Below the pieces are notes generated by a model. The model saw nothing but the letters and a program-made list of their open reading frames with translations. It had not been told where the DNA came from and searched no databases. Positions 17,912-24,731 of a stretch of DNA of 56,358 bases are shown here, one piece after another. Made by a program: the position numbers and the translations under genes. The DNA lies in the NCBI GenBank assembly GCA_016937575.1, contig JAFHKN010000001.1:1-56358 (forward strand), written 5' to 3'. The DNA is from Roseomonas aeriglobus (GTDB taxonomy: Bacteria; Pseudomonadota; Alphaproteobacteria; Sphingomonadales; Sphingomonadaceae). Every line of letters starts with the position of its first letter. Position 1 is the stretch's first letter.

Positions 17912-18532
17912 TTACATCCTTAGTGCCGGCGCGATCAAGGAGGCGTAATGGGCCGCGAACGCGGTGACCTGCTGCTCGTCGCGACCAAGCAGTTCCGGGT
18001 GAACGAATCCCAGCTCGAAGCCGAACGAGACGATTGCGTCGGCGGTCCGGTCCGGATCGGACGTGGCCGGCCACTCGCGGCGCAGCCGGTCCGCGACCGA
18101 CGCAACGAGGGTGCGCCGCGGCGTCATGTCGGCGAAGCGGCGGGCGAACCCCGCATCCAGCAGCACCCGATCGAACAGGATGCGTAGGCGAGGCGCGAGC
18201 CGGCGCATGGCGCCGGTGATGAAGTCGAGGAGTTCGCGCACTTCCGCCTCGGCGCTGGACGCACGGGGCCGATCGAAGAAGCCGGTGTCGCGCATGGCAG
18301 CCTGCTCGTCCGCCCCGGCGCGCATCACCGCCATCAGCAGCCCTTCCTTGCCGCCGAAATAGTTCTGGATCAGCCCTTCCGAACAGCCCGCCCGCGCCGC
18401 GATGGCGCGGGTGGTCGTGGCCTTGAAGCCGTGGATGCTGAACTCCGCCTGCGCGGCATCCAGCAGGGCCGCCTCGCTCCTGGCGCGATCACGGCGACGG
18501 GGTTCCTTTGAAGGTGGTTGCTCCTCGTCCAT
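17912..18532 (-). CDS. TetR-family transcriptional repressor
   Basis: A 206-residue regulator with a TetR N-terminal HTH at about residues 17-65 (RSEAALLDAAQAEFSIHGFKATTTRAIAARAG... LIQNYFGGKEGLL) and an all-helical ligand-binding C-terminus. It is on the same strand as the FAD monooxygenase, 54 bp upstream of it, with a palindromic operator in the gap. It most likely controls the monooxygenase-hydrolase operon in response to its substrate. Confidence 0.9.
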   Translation of the reverse strand: MDEEQPPSKEPRRRDRARSEAALLDAAQAEFSIHGFKATTTRAIAARAGCSEGLIQNYFGGKEGLLMAVMRAGADEQAAMRDTGFFDRPRASSAEAEVRELLDFITGAMRRLAPRLRILFDRVLLDAGFARRFADMTPRRTLVASVADRLRREWPATSDPDRTADAIVSFGFELGFVHPELLGRDEQQVTAFAAHYASLIAPALRM

Positions 18533-18713
18533 ACGCTAGGCTTACACGATCCCGCTTCCCCCGTCGAAAGCTCACAACCTTCTTACCTACCCACGGAACT
18601 CCGGCCGTACGTGGCTGCCTTCCCGCAAAGGAACCTCCAACGGGACGACTGTCACCGACACAAAATTCCGCCGTATCCCCGCCAAGGGCTTTCCCAAAAT
18701 ATGTTCCCGAAAT

Positions 18714-18758
18714 ATGAGTCTCGAAATTCGCTGTTTGAGATGGGATAACGGGACTCAT
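18714..18758. promoter_or_regulatory. Inverted repeat spanning the first resolvase start (possible res or operator)
   Basis: ATGAGTC at 18714-18720 and its complement GACTCAT at 18752-18758 flank an AT-rich stretch, with a CCGAAATATG/CCAAAATATG pair just to the left. Serine resolvases usually bind sites directly upstream of their own gene. The 224-bp gap 18533-18756 holds no gene. Confidence 0.35.
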
Positions 18759-19323
18759 GCTGGTTGGTTATGCGCGTGTCTCGACCTCCGATCAGGACCT
18801 GACGCTACAAACCGACGCGCTGACCAAGGCCGGCTGCGAAAAGCTGTTCACCGACAAGGTGAGCGGCGCGAAGCTGAACCGGCCCGGTCTGACCGAAGCT
18901 CTCAACTTCGTGCGGGCCGGTGACACGCTGGTGATATGGAAGCTCGATCGCCTTGGCCGATCGATCGGGGGCCTGATCGAACTGGCGGCAGACTTGTCCG
19001 CTCGCAAGATAGATTTCCGATCGCTGACGGACGGGTTCGACACGGCCACCCCATCAGGCCGGCTGCTGTTCCATATCCTCGCTTCCGTCGCGGAGATGGA
19101 GCGCGAACTGATAAAGGAACGGACGATTGCCGGTTTGGCAGCGGCACGGGCAAAGGGCGGCACGGGTGGAGGCCGCAAGTCGGTCATGACGCCCGACATG
19201 CTCGACACAGCCCGCAAGCTGCTCAAGGCCGGCGACAAACCGGCGAAGGTCGCAAAGCTGCTCCAGGTCGGCCGTTCCACCTTCTATCGCCACTTCCCTG
19301 CGGCCGAGCGCGAACCCGGCTAA
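18757..19323 (+). CDS. Serine recombinase (resolvase/invertase)
   Basis: A 188-residue small serine recombinase. The catalytic domain starts MLVGYARVSTSDQDL, with nucleophile Ser9, and carries the LDRLGRS motif. The C-terminal helix-turn-helix is at about residues 145-183 (KPAKVAKLLQVGRSTFYRHF). It belongs to the Tn3-resolvase-like group and acts on two sites to resolve cointegrates or plasmid multimers. A disabled transposase gene follows immediately and is convergent, so this is probably left over from a transposon. It is clearly a different sequence from the second resolvase at 20951. Confidence 0.92.
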   Translation: MLVGYARVSTSDQDLTLQTDALTKAGCEKLFTDKVSGAKLNRPGLTEALNFVRAGDTLVIWKLDRLGRSIGGLIELAADLSARKIDFRSLTDGFDTATPSGRLLFHILASVAEMERELIKERTIAGLAAARAKGGTGGGRKSVMTPDMLDTARKLLKAGDKPAKVAKLLQVGRSTFYRHFPAAEREPG

Positions 19324-19329
19324 TCGGTC

Positions 19330-20759
19330 TCAGAAGATCGTCGCGTAGTAGGATTGCTCAAACCGGCCCCGGCTGATCCGGGCCATGTGGTCGATCCGTT
19401 CCGGCACCGGGGGCGGGGGCGGGCGGCGGGTCCGTGCCGGTCGTGCGTCAGGACGGGCCAATAGCACCAGATTGGCAATGGCCGCGCCCAACAAAAACTC
19501 TTCCTCGGCACCGCGCAGGCCGCGAAGGTGCAAACGGGTTAGCCCCCGCTTACCCTTGGCATCGGCAAACACCCGCTCGACGCTCCGACGCAGCCGCATC
19601 GCCGCTTGAATAGGGGCGTCTGCATTTCGCCGCGCACCAGCTCGCGCACGTCCTCGTGTTCGCTGTGCGTCACCGACCTGTTGCTGCCTGCGGTGCATTT
19701 CAGTTTGAGGTAACAGGCGCGGCAATCGGCGGGACTGGCGCTGTATCGGAGGAAGCCGGCCCGACGATCGGCACCGCGAAAGGGTAGTGTCTTCCCAGCG
19801 GGGCAGACATAGCGGTCCTGCTCCCGTTCATAGCGGAAGGCTTCGCGGGGGAATTTGCCCTTGGTCTGTTCGGATCGTTCCAGCACCGGGATATGCGGGA
19901 TGGTGCCGCGATCGGTGACGAACGCCAGGAACGCGGCGCTACCATAGGCGGTATCGGCCGCGACACGCTTTGGCCGGTAGCCGAACCGATCGTCGGCCCG
20001 TGCCAGCATGGTCCGCCCCGCATCGACTTCCGCTGCGAAGCGGGCGGGACTGGCCTCCACATCGATCGCCACCCCTCCCGGCGTGTCGATCAGCACATTG
20101 AAGGCATAGCCGAACCGCCCCCGCGCCGTGCGCGCCGACCACGCCGACGCCGGATCGGTGCGTGACACCTCGGCCGGCTTGCCACGCGGTACGCCATAAT
20201 CCTGCGGTGGAGCATTGGCCTGATCCGCCAGCCATTCACAAACCGGGCGGGGAAGCCGGGGCGCGGCCATGTCGGCGTCCCGCATCTTGCGCTGCCAGCT
20301 TGCATCAGCGGCGACGAACGACGCGTCAATTGCGGCATCCTTGTGGGCAATCAGCCCCGCGTTGGCGCAGCGCCGCACCGTCTGCTCGAACAGGATGCGA
20401 AAGATGCCGGCATCGCGGAAGCGGCCATGCCGGTTCTTGCTGAACGTTGAGTGGTGCGGCACGGGCGCATCGAGCGGCAATCGGCAGAACCAGCGGTAGG
20501 CGAGGTTGAAGCGGACTTCCTCGCACAGCCGGCGCTCCGACGTGATGCCATAGAGGCGAGCGATCATCGCCATGCGAACCAGCAATTCGGGCGCGATCGA
20601 GGGACGCCCACGGTGACTGTAGTGCGGGGCGAGCGCATCGCGCAGTTCGCCCAGGTCGATCAGCCCGTCTATCCTGCGTAGGATGTGATCGGCGGGGATC
20701 ATCGCTCCCAGCGCCCGCCAACTTGCGGCCTTGCCGCCTCGCTGTTGCTCACCCATCAT
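19330..20759 (-). pseudogene. IS1182-type transposase, frameshifted
   Basis: The first frame (20759 to about 19625) encodes an InsH-like N-terminal domain (SHRGRPSIAPELLVRMAMI) and a DDE domain (KDAAIDASFVAADASW, VAADTAYGS, CPAGKTLPFRG). After LVRGEMQTPLFK it slips. The expected continuation, QAAMRLRRSVERVFADAKG, is in the next frame and runs to the stop at 19330. One base change at CCCCTATTC (about 19615-19625) would restore a protein of about 475 residues. Either the gene is dead, the base is a sequencing error, or a -1 shift is programmed; I favour the first two. Confidence 0.75.
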
Positions 20760-20845
20760 GGCCGCTGCTCCCGATGTGTCGAAGCAGGGAACCCGTCAGG
20801 AGCGCGATCGGATCACCCGGCCTTTTTCAACAGCCCCGGCCGTTT
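19331..20845 (-). mobile_element. IS1182-family insertion sequence, 3' end lost
   Basis: The element end upstream of the transposase is the sequence at 20823-20845 (GGGGCTGTTGAAAAA reading inward), a typical IS1182-type end. No matching inverted copy is found beyond the transposase stop, where the first resolvase gene begins at once. The element therefore appears truncated at the junction with the resolvase. Confidence 0.5.
20823..20845. repeat. 23-bp IS end, inverted match at 40554-40576
   Basis: The 23 bases here (core CAACAGCCCCGGCCG) match 40554-40576 exactly in inverse orientation, and similarity stops at both edges. Here it is the end of the IS1182-type element. The distant copy has no transposase next to it. 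Confidence 0.6.
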
Positions 20846-20884
20846 GATGCACACCATCGGCAGCAGCAGGAAAGCTGGCGTTTC

Positions 20885-20950
20885 GCGGCATTGAATTGTT
20901 CAATAACCCGTGCGAAAAACTGCGATCAGAAAACCCCTGTCGCAGGTTGA
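20885..20950. promoter_or_regulatory. Possible res site of the second resolvase
   Basis: The 66 bp before the resolvase start hold the inverted repeat TTGAATTGTTCAA (20892-20904) and a second GTTGAATGTTGAAC-type half-site pair at 20946-20959. This is the expected position and style of a resolvase recombination site and operator, but the subsites are not clear enough to define. Confidence 0.35.
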
Positions 20951-21568
20951 ATGTTGAACATGGCTGCCACCCCCCTGCCCGGCCAGGCTGGCACACGTCG
21001 GATCGGATATGCGCGCGTGTCCACCGCCGACCAGGACCTCGCTCCGCAACTTGACGTGCTGCGCGCCAAGGGATGCGAGCCGATCTATTCGGAGCACGCA
21101 TCCGGCAAGCACGCCGACCGGCCCGAGCTGGCGCAGGCGATGAAGGCCTTGCGTGCCGGCGACACGCTGGTGGTGTGGCGGCTCGACCGGCTTGGCCGAT
21201 CGCTCCCGGACCTGATCGCGACAGTGAACGAGCTGGCAAGCCGCGGCATCGCGTTTGAGAGCGTCACCGAGGCGATCGACACGACCACGGCATCAGGCAA
21301 GTTGGTGTTCAATATCTTCGCCAGCCTCGCTGACTTCGAGCGCCACCTTATCGGCGAACGTACCCGTGCCGGTCTGGCGGCAGGGCGCGCCCGCGGACGC
21401 ATGGGCGGGCGCCCCCCTGCCCTCACCTCCCGGCAGCTCCGCGAAGCCCGGTTGCTGTTGACCGACCCCGACGCGACCGTGACAGCCGTAGCCGAAAGGT
21501 ACGGCGTGAGCCGCACGACGCTCTACAAGGGATTGCGGGAGCTGGCGGACAAGGAGGCGGCGGCATGA
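20951..21568 (+). CDS. Serine recombinase, plasmid resolvase
   Basis: A 205-residue Tn3/ParA-type resolvase. The catalytic segment is IGYARVSTADQDLAPQLD (nucleophile Ser24) with VWRLDRLGRS, GKLVFNIFASLADFERHLIGERT, and a C-terminal HTH (VTAVAERYGVSRTTLYKGL). The probable role is resolving plasmid multimers to help stable inheritance, next to the partition genes. An alternative ATG lies three codons in, at 20960. Its stop overlaps the phosphatase start (ATGA), so the two are co-translated. Confidence 0.92.
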   Translation: MLNMAATPLPGQAGTRRIGYARVSTADQDLAPQLDVLRAKGCEPIYSEHASGKHADRPELAQAMKALRAGDTLVVWRLDRLGRSLPDLIATVNELASRGIAFESVTEAIDTTTASGKLVFNIFASLADFERHLIGERTRAGLAAGRARGRMGGRPPALTSRQLREARLLLTDPDATVTAVAERYGVSRTTLYKGLRELADKEAAA

Positions 21569-22206
21569 GGGCCGTATTCATCCGTCACGGGCAGAGCACC
21601 GGCAACGCCGGCGTGCCCTGCCATGACCTCGCATCCATCGAGCTGACCGAGCTGGGATGGCGTCAGGCGCGGGAGGTAGCGCGGGCTTGGACCGAGACGC
21701 CCAGCCTGATCGTGACCTCTCCCTATCTTCGCACCCGTCAGACGGCCGAGGCGACGATCCAGCGCTTTCCGGTCGTCCCGGTGGAGGTGTGGCCGATCGA
21801 GGAGTTTACCTATCTCCAGCCCTCCCAGTGGAACGGCACACGCAGCAGCGAGCGAATGCCCCATCTGGAGCGGTACTGGACCGACGCCGATCCCGCCTAT
21901 TGCGACGGGGAGGGTGCGGAGAGCTTCGGGGCATTGCTTCGCCGTGCTGAAGCGGTGCTGGCACGGCTTGCCGCCCTGCCCTCCCCCGGCCTCGCCTATG
22001 TGTTCAGCCACGGGCAGTTCATCCAGGCGGTGCGTGCGGTCGTGACAGAAAGCACGCTGGACGATCGTGGCAAGATGCTGGGCTTCTGGCGAAAGGGTGA
22101 GCCGCCTGCGATCGGCAACGCGGAGCTGGTGCACTTCGCATTATCGGATGCAGGTTGGAGCCACGAACCACCGGGCGCGAGTCACAGCAGGGTTGTGCCA
22201 TTCTGA
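21565..22206 (+). CDS. Histidine phosphatase family protein (phosphoglycerate mutase-like)
   Basis: A 213-residue protein with the RHG signature FIRHGQSTGN (His8) and the second catalytic His in YVFSHGQFIQAV. TSPYLRTRQTAEAT is the usual phosphate-pocket segment. It removes phosphate from a small molecule or protein; the substrate cannot be told. It is translationally coupled to the plasmid resolvase and sits just before parA, an unexpected place for a metabolic phosphatase. It has no signal peptide. Confidence 0.88.
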   Translation: MRAVFIRHGQSTGNAGVPCHDLASIELTELGWRQAREVARAWTETPSLIVTSPYLRTRQTAEATIQRFPVVPVEVWPIEEFTYLQPSQWNGTRSSERMPHLERYWTDADPAYCDGEGAESFGALLRRAEAVLARLAALPSPGLAYVFSHGQFIQAVRAVVTESTLDDRGKMLGFWRKGEPPAIGNAELVHFALSDAGWSHEPPGASHSRVVPF

Positions 22207-22240
22207 TATTGTGCATAACGTCACAGTATCAGAAATGAAG

Positions 22241-22271
22241 GTGTGCACACGTGCAGATTATCACACTTGCA
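22241..22271. promoter_or_regulatory. Partition-operon operator repeats at the parA start
   Basis: GTGTGCACAC (22241-22250, a perfect palindrome) runs into GTGCAG, and CACACTTGCA follows at 22262-22271. The same TGCACAC-N-TGCA type motif recurs at 22871-22884 and 23200-23232. The parA GTG start at 22251 lies inside the site, so binding would directly shut off translation or transcription. This is probably the autoregulatory and centromere-like site of the partition pair. Confidence 0.55.
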
Positions 22272-22898
22272 GCGCAAAAGGGCGGAGTCGGTAAAACGAC
22301 GCTGGCAGTAAATCTTGCGGTCGCCGCTCAGGCGGCCGGGATCAGGACGGCGCTGTTTGACCTTGATCCGCAGGAAAGCGCAACGGCGTGGAGCGAACGG
22401 CGTGAGGCCGAGCTGCCCCATGTGGAGCCGATCAGCGCGCGCCGGCTCGACCAAGCGATAGATGCTGCCGAAGCAAACGGGTTTGCTCTGACCATCATCG
22501 ACACGCCACCGGCTGCCGGTGCGGAAGCCGCAGCCGCAGCCCAGCGCGCGGACCTCGTGGTGATCCCTTGCCGTCCCTCGCTTATCGACCTGGATGCGAT
22601 CAAGCGGACTGCCCAACTCATCACCAGCACCGGGCGGGCAGGCGTTGTTGTGCTGAACGCCGCTCCCCCAACTGCGTCCACATTGCTGGACGACGCGCGG
22701 ACACTTGCCGAAGCGACCGGCCTCCGGGTTGCGCGCACCGTTCTACGAGAGCGTAGCGCCTATCGTGCAGCTTGGCCCTACGGGTTGGGCGTCATCGAGC
22801 ATGAGCCAAAAGGCAAGGCTGCCCAAGAGGTTGCAGCCTTGCAGAAGCACCTCCTTGATGATTTGATAAATTGCACACCTGCAAACGTGAAGGCTTGA
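22251..22898 (+). CDS. parA: ParA-family partition ATPase (ParF-like)
   Basis: A 215-residue small ParA/MinD-type ATPase. The deviant Walker A KGGVGKTT is at residues 10-17, the Walker A' Asp is in LFDLDPQESAT, and Walker B is IIDTPPA. It lacks the N-terminal DNA-binding domain of large ParA proteins and so resembles type Ib ParF, which pairs with a small ribbon-helix-helix protein, as found immediately downstream. The start is GTG within an operator repeat. The role is active segregation of plasmid copies. Confidence 0.9.
   Translation: MQIITLAAQKGGVGKTTLAVNLAVAAQAAGIRTALFDLDPQESATAWSERREAELPHVEPISARRLDQAIDAAEANGFALTIIDTPPAAGAEAAAAAQRADLVVIPCRPSLIDLDAIKRTAQLITSTGRAGVVVLNAAPPTASTLLDDARTLAEATGLRVARTVLRERSAYRAAWPYGLGVIEHEPKGKAAQEVAALQKHLLDDLINCTPANVKA
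22871..22884. repeat. TGCACAC-type repeat inside the 3' end of parA
   Basis: TTGCACACCTGCAA is a 5-4-5 inverted repeat sharing TGCACACCTGCA with 23201-23214 and nearly with 22244-22255. It lies 17 bp before the RHH gene, so it may tune expression of that gene or form part of the partition site. Confidence 0.45.
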
Positions 22899-22900
22899 AC

Positions 22901-23197
22901 ATGGCGAAGCGGACATCTCTGTTGGCCCCGGCAGTGGCGCCACAAACCCGTCGCGAGGCAGAGGCGGATAATTCGCCGATCGCAACTCCGGTGTCGTCGG
23001 CGAGCAGCGCCCGATCGAGCGGGAAGCGGCCAGGCAAATACCATCTCGGTGCCTATTTCGACCCGGCGGACCCCACGGCCGAGGCCTTCCGGGTCTTGGC
23101 GGCACGAACGAGGCGCAGCCATCAGGACCTTCTCGCCGAAGCGATCAGCGAACTGGTCGCCAAGTACGATGCTGATCGGCAATTTGGCCGTGCGTGA
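22901..23197 (+). CDS. Ribbon-helix-helix partition partner (ParG/ParB-like)
   Basis: A 98-residue protein with a flexible, Ser/Ala-rich N-terminus (1-45) and a C-terminal RHH-type fold (KYHLGAYFDPADPTAEAFRVLAARTRRSHQDLLAEAISELVAKY). This is the layout of ParG-type centromere-binding proteins, whose mobile tail stimulates the ATPase. The ATG at 22901 is 2 bp after the parA stop, with GAAGG seven bases upstream. It would bind the TGCACAC repeats around the operon. Confidence 0.78.
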   Translation: MAKRTSLLAPAVAPQTRREAEADNSPIATPVSSASSARSSGKRPGKYHLGAYFDPADPTAEAFRVLAARTRRSHQDLLAEAISELVAKYDADRQFGRA

Positions 23198-23199
23198 TA

Positions 23200-23232
23200 G
23201 TGTGCACACCTGCACATCCCCAAGTGTGCAGG
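23200..23232. promoter_or_regulatory. TGCACAC-type repeats before repA
   Basis: GTGTGCACACCTGCAC (23200-23215) is followed by AAGTGTGCAGG (23222-23232), an inverted version of the same motif. They fill the 54-bp gap between the RHH gene and repA. Binding here would couple partition protein levels to replication initiator expression. Confidence 0.5.
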
Positions 23233-23251
23233 ATGGCAGGATTGATGCTGC

Positions 23252-24205
23252 ATGACCAAACGCCCGAACCCTAATCCTGAGTTCGACCTGTTTATCCCGC
23301 TGATGGGCGATCTTCCGCTGAAGGACCAGCGGGAGACGATGGAGCGGCCGTTCTTCTCGCTTCAGAAGCGCAAGCGGGTGAAGCCGATCGAATATAGCAG
23401 TCCGGATGGCGAAACGTGGGTGAAGATCGAGGCGATCCCGGCATATGGCATGGCGACGATATGGGACGCCGATATTCTCATATGGGCAGCCTCGACACTC
23501 AACCGGATGCGGGAGCAGGGGGTCAACGATCTTCCGCGGACGCTTAGAACCACGTCCTATGACCTGCTAAGGGCGATCAAGCGCGACACTAGCGGCCGGG
23601 CCTATCAGGAGTTGCAAGCCGCGCTCCAGCGGCTTCAGACGACCTCCATATCGACGTCTATCCGTGCGCCGAAGCGGCGCACCAAGGCCGGCTTCAATTG
23701 GCTCGACAAGTGGACGCTGGAGGTGGACCCCGACACGGATCAGCCCCGGGGCATGACAATCACCCTATCGGACTGGGTCTATGAGGGCATCATGGGAGAG
23801 CGGTCGCTGCTCACCATGCACCAGGACTATTTCCTGCTGACTGGCGGGCTAGAGCGCGCCTTGTACCGCATCGCACGCAAACATGCCGGCAACCAAAAGG
23901 GTGGGTGGACGTGCCGGGTGGAGGTGCTGCGCGACAAAACCGGCAGCGACAGCAAGCCCAAGGAGTTCAACAGGATGCTTCGCAAAGTCGTGGAGGCCGA
24001 CCAGCTTCCCGATTACACTATGGAGATGGCAGCCACGGCAGACGGCAGCCCTGCCGTGTTGTTCCGCCTACGCGGCGAAGCCGAGGCACTGGCGCTGGCC
24101 GCTAGGTTGGAGGCCGAGCAAGAGCGGCGGAGCCGAGTCGAAGCCGATCGACGCCGCGCGGCCGAGGTGGACGATCTTATGGACAAGCTCGCTCGCGGGC
24201 GCTGA
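23252..24205 (+). CDS. repA: Replication initiator protein (RepA, RPA family)
   Basis: A 317-residue plasmid initiator of the replication-initiator-A family found in alphaproteobacterial and broad-host-range iteron plasmids. Visible features are the N-terminal FDLFIPLMGDLPLKDQRETMERPFF, the winged-helix region (WDADILIWAASTLNRM... TSYDLLRAI), WLDKWTLEVD and SLLTMHQDYFLLTGGLERALYRIARKHAG. The charged, coiled C-terminal tail is ARLEAEQERRSRVEADRRRAAEVDDLM. It should bind the iterons starting just after its stop codon and recruit host DnaA/DnaB. The start follows the partition repeats. Confidence 0.9.
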   Translation: MTKRPNPNPEFDLFIPLMGDLPLKDQRETMERPFFSLQKRKRVKPIEYSSPDGETWVKIEAIPAYGMATIWDADILIWAASTLNRMREQGVNDLPRTLRTTSYDLLRAIKRDTSGRAYQELQAALQRLQTTSISTSIRAPKRRTKAGFNWLDKWTLEVDPDTDQPRGMTITLSDWVYEGIMGERSLLTMHQDYFLLTGGLERALYRIARKHAGNQKGGWTCRVEVLRDKTGSDSKPKEFNRMLRKVVEADQLPDYTMEMAATADGSPAVLFRLRGEAEALALAARLEAEQERRSRVEADRRRAAEVDDLMDKLARGR

Positions 24206-24209
24206 CTAT

Positions 24210-24402
24210 CGTGGTTTCACACACCGGGGTGCCACGAGGAAACTCATAGGCGCTCCAAGCTGGCGCTCCACACATAGTCAGGCAGCCGTATTCACAGTCT
24301 AGATCGAACTTAAATTGTCGTGGGATCACACACCGAAGCGTCGTGGGATCACACACCCTACTATCGTGGGATCACACACCGAATCACGTGGGATCACACA
24401 CC
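24210..24402. repeat. Iteron array of the replication origin (oriV)
   Basis: Four identical copies of CGTGGGATCACACACC occur at 24319, 24342, 24365 and 24387. The start-to-start spacing is 23, 23 and 22 bp, about two helical turns, so bound initiators lie on one face of the DNA. A degenerate fifth copy (CGTGGTTTCACACACC) is at 24210-24225, right after repA. Regular spacing and position next to repA identify an iteron-controlled origin. Confidence 0.88.
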
Positions 24403-24731
24403 GGGGGTTCCCGGAAGGCCGCAGGAAACGTGGGTTTTTTGGCCCATTTTCCAGCCTTAACCTTCTTAACGATTCCTATTTAACAGAATCTCTTAACCCA
24501 CCAGCACTCCGCACCCGGATAGCTCGAAGACATTGCGGAATTGACCCTACGGGCCAATGCGCCTTTGTTTCGTGCCGGCTATCGCCGTCACAAGGGCGGC
24601 CTATCGGCCGCAGGCTTCCAGGAGAAGCAAAGCGGATCGGGCGGTGTGTGCCTGTCAGCGTTAGGCCCGGCGGACAGGGCAGGTCAGGCGATATCCCAAA
24701 GCTCACCGTTGCACCTTGCCGGTGTGTACGA
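24403..24731. other. AT-rich origin flank (probable unwinding element)
   Basis: No gene is visible between the iterons and the traG stop. The stretch 24428-24500 is much richer in A/T than the rest of the plasmid, with a T6 run and repeated TTAAC/CTTAA units (CCTTAACCTTCTTAACG, TCTTAACCC). It is suited to act as the DNA-unwinding element of the origin. The remainder (24510-24731) shows nothing recognisable. Confidence 0.6.

Noticed and set aside
24319..24402. Short regularly spaced repeats as a CRISPR array
   Set aside because: Repeat units of 16 bp with 6-7 bp gaps, next to repA and without cas genes; these are iterons.
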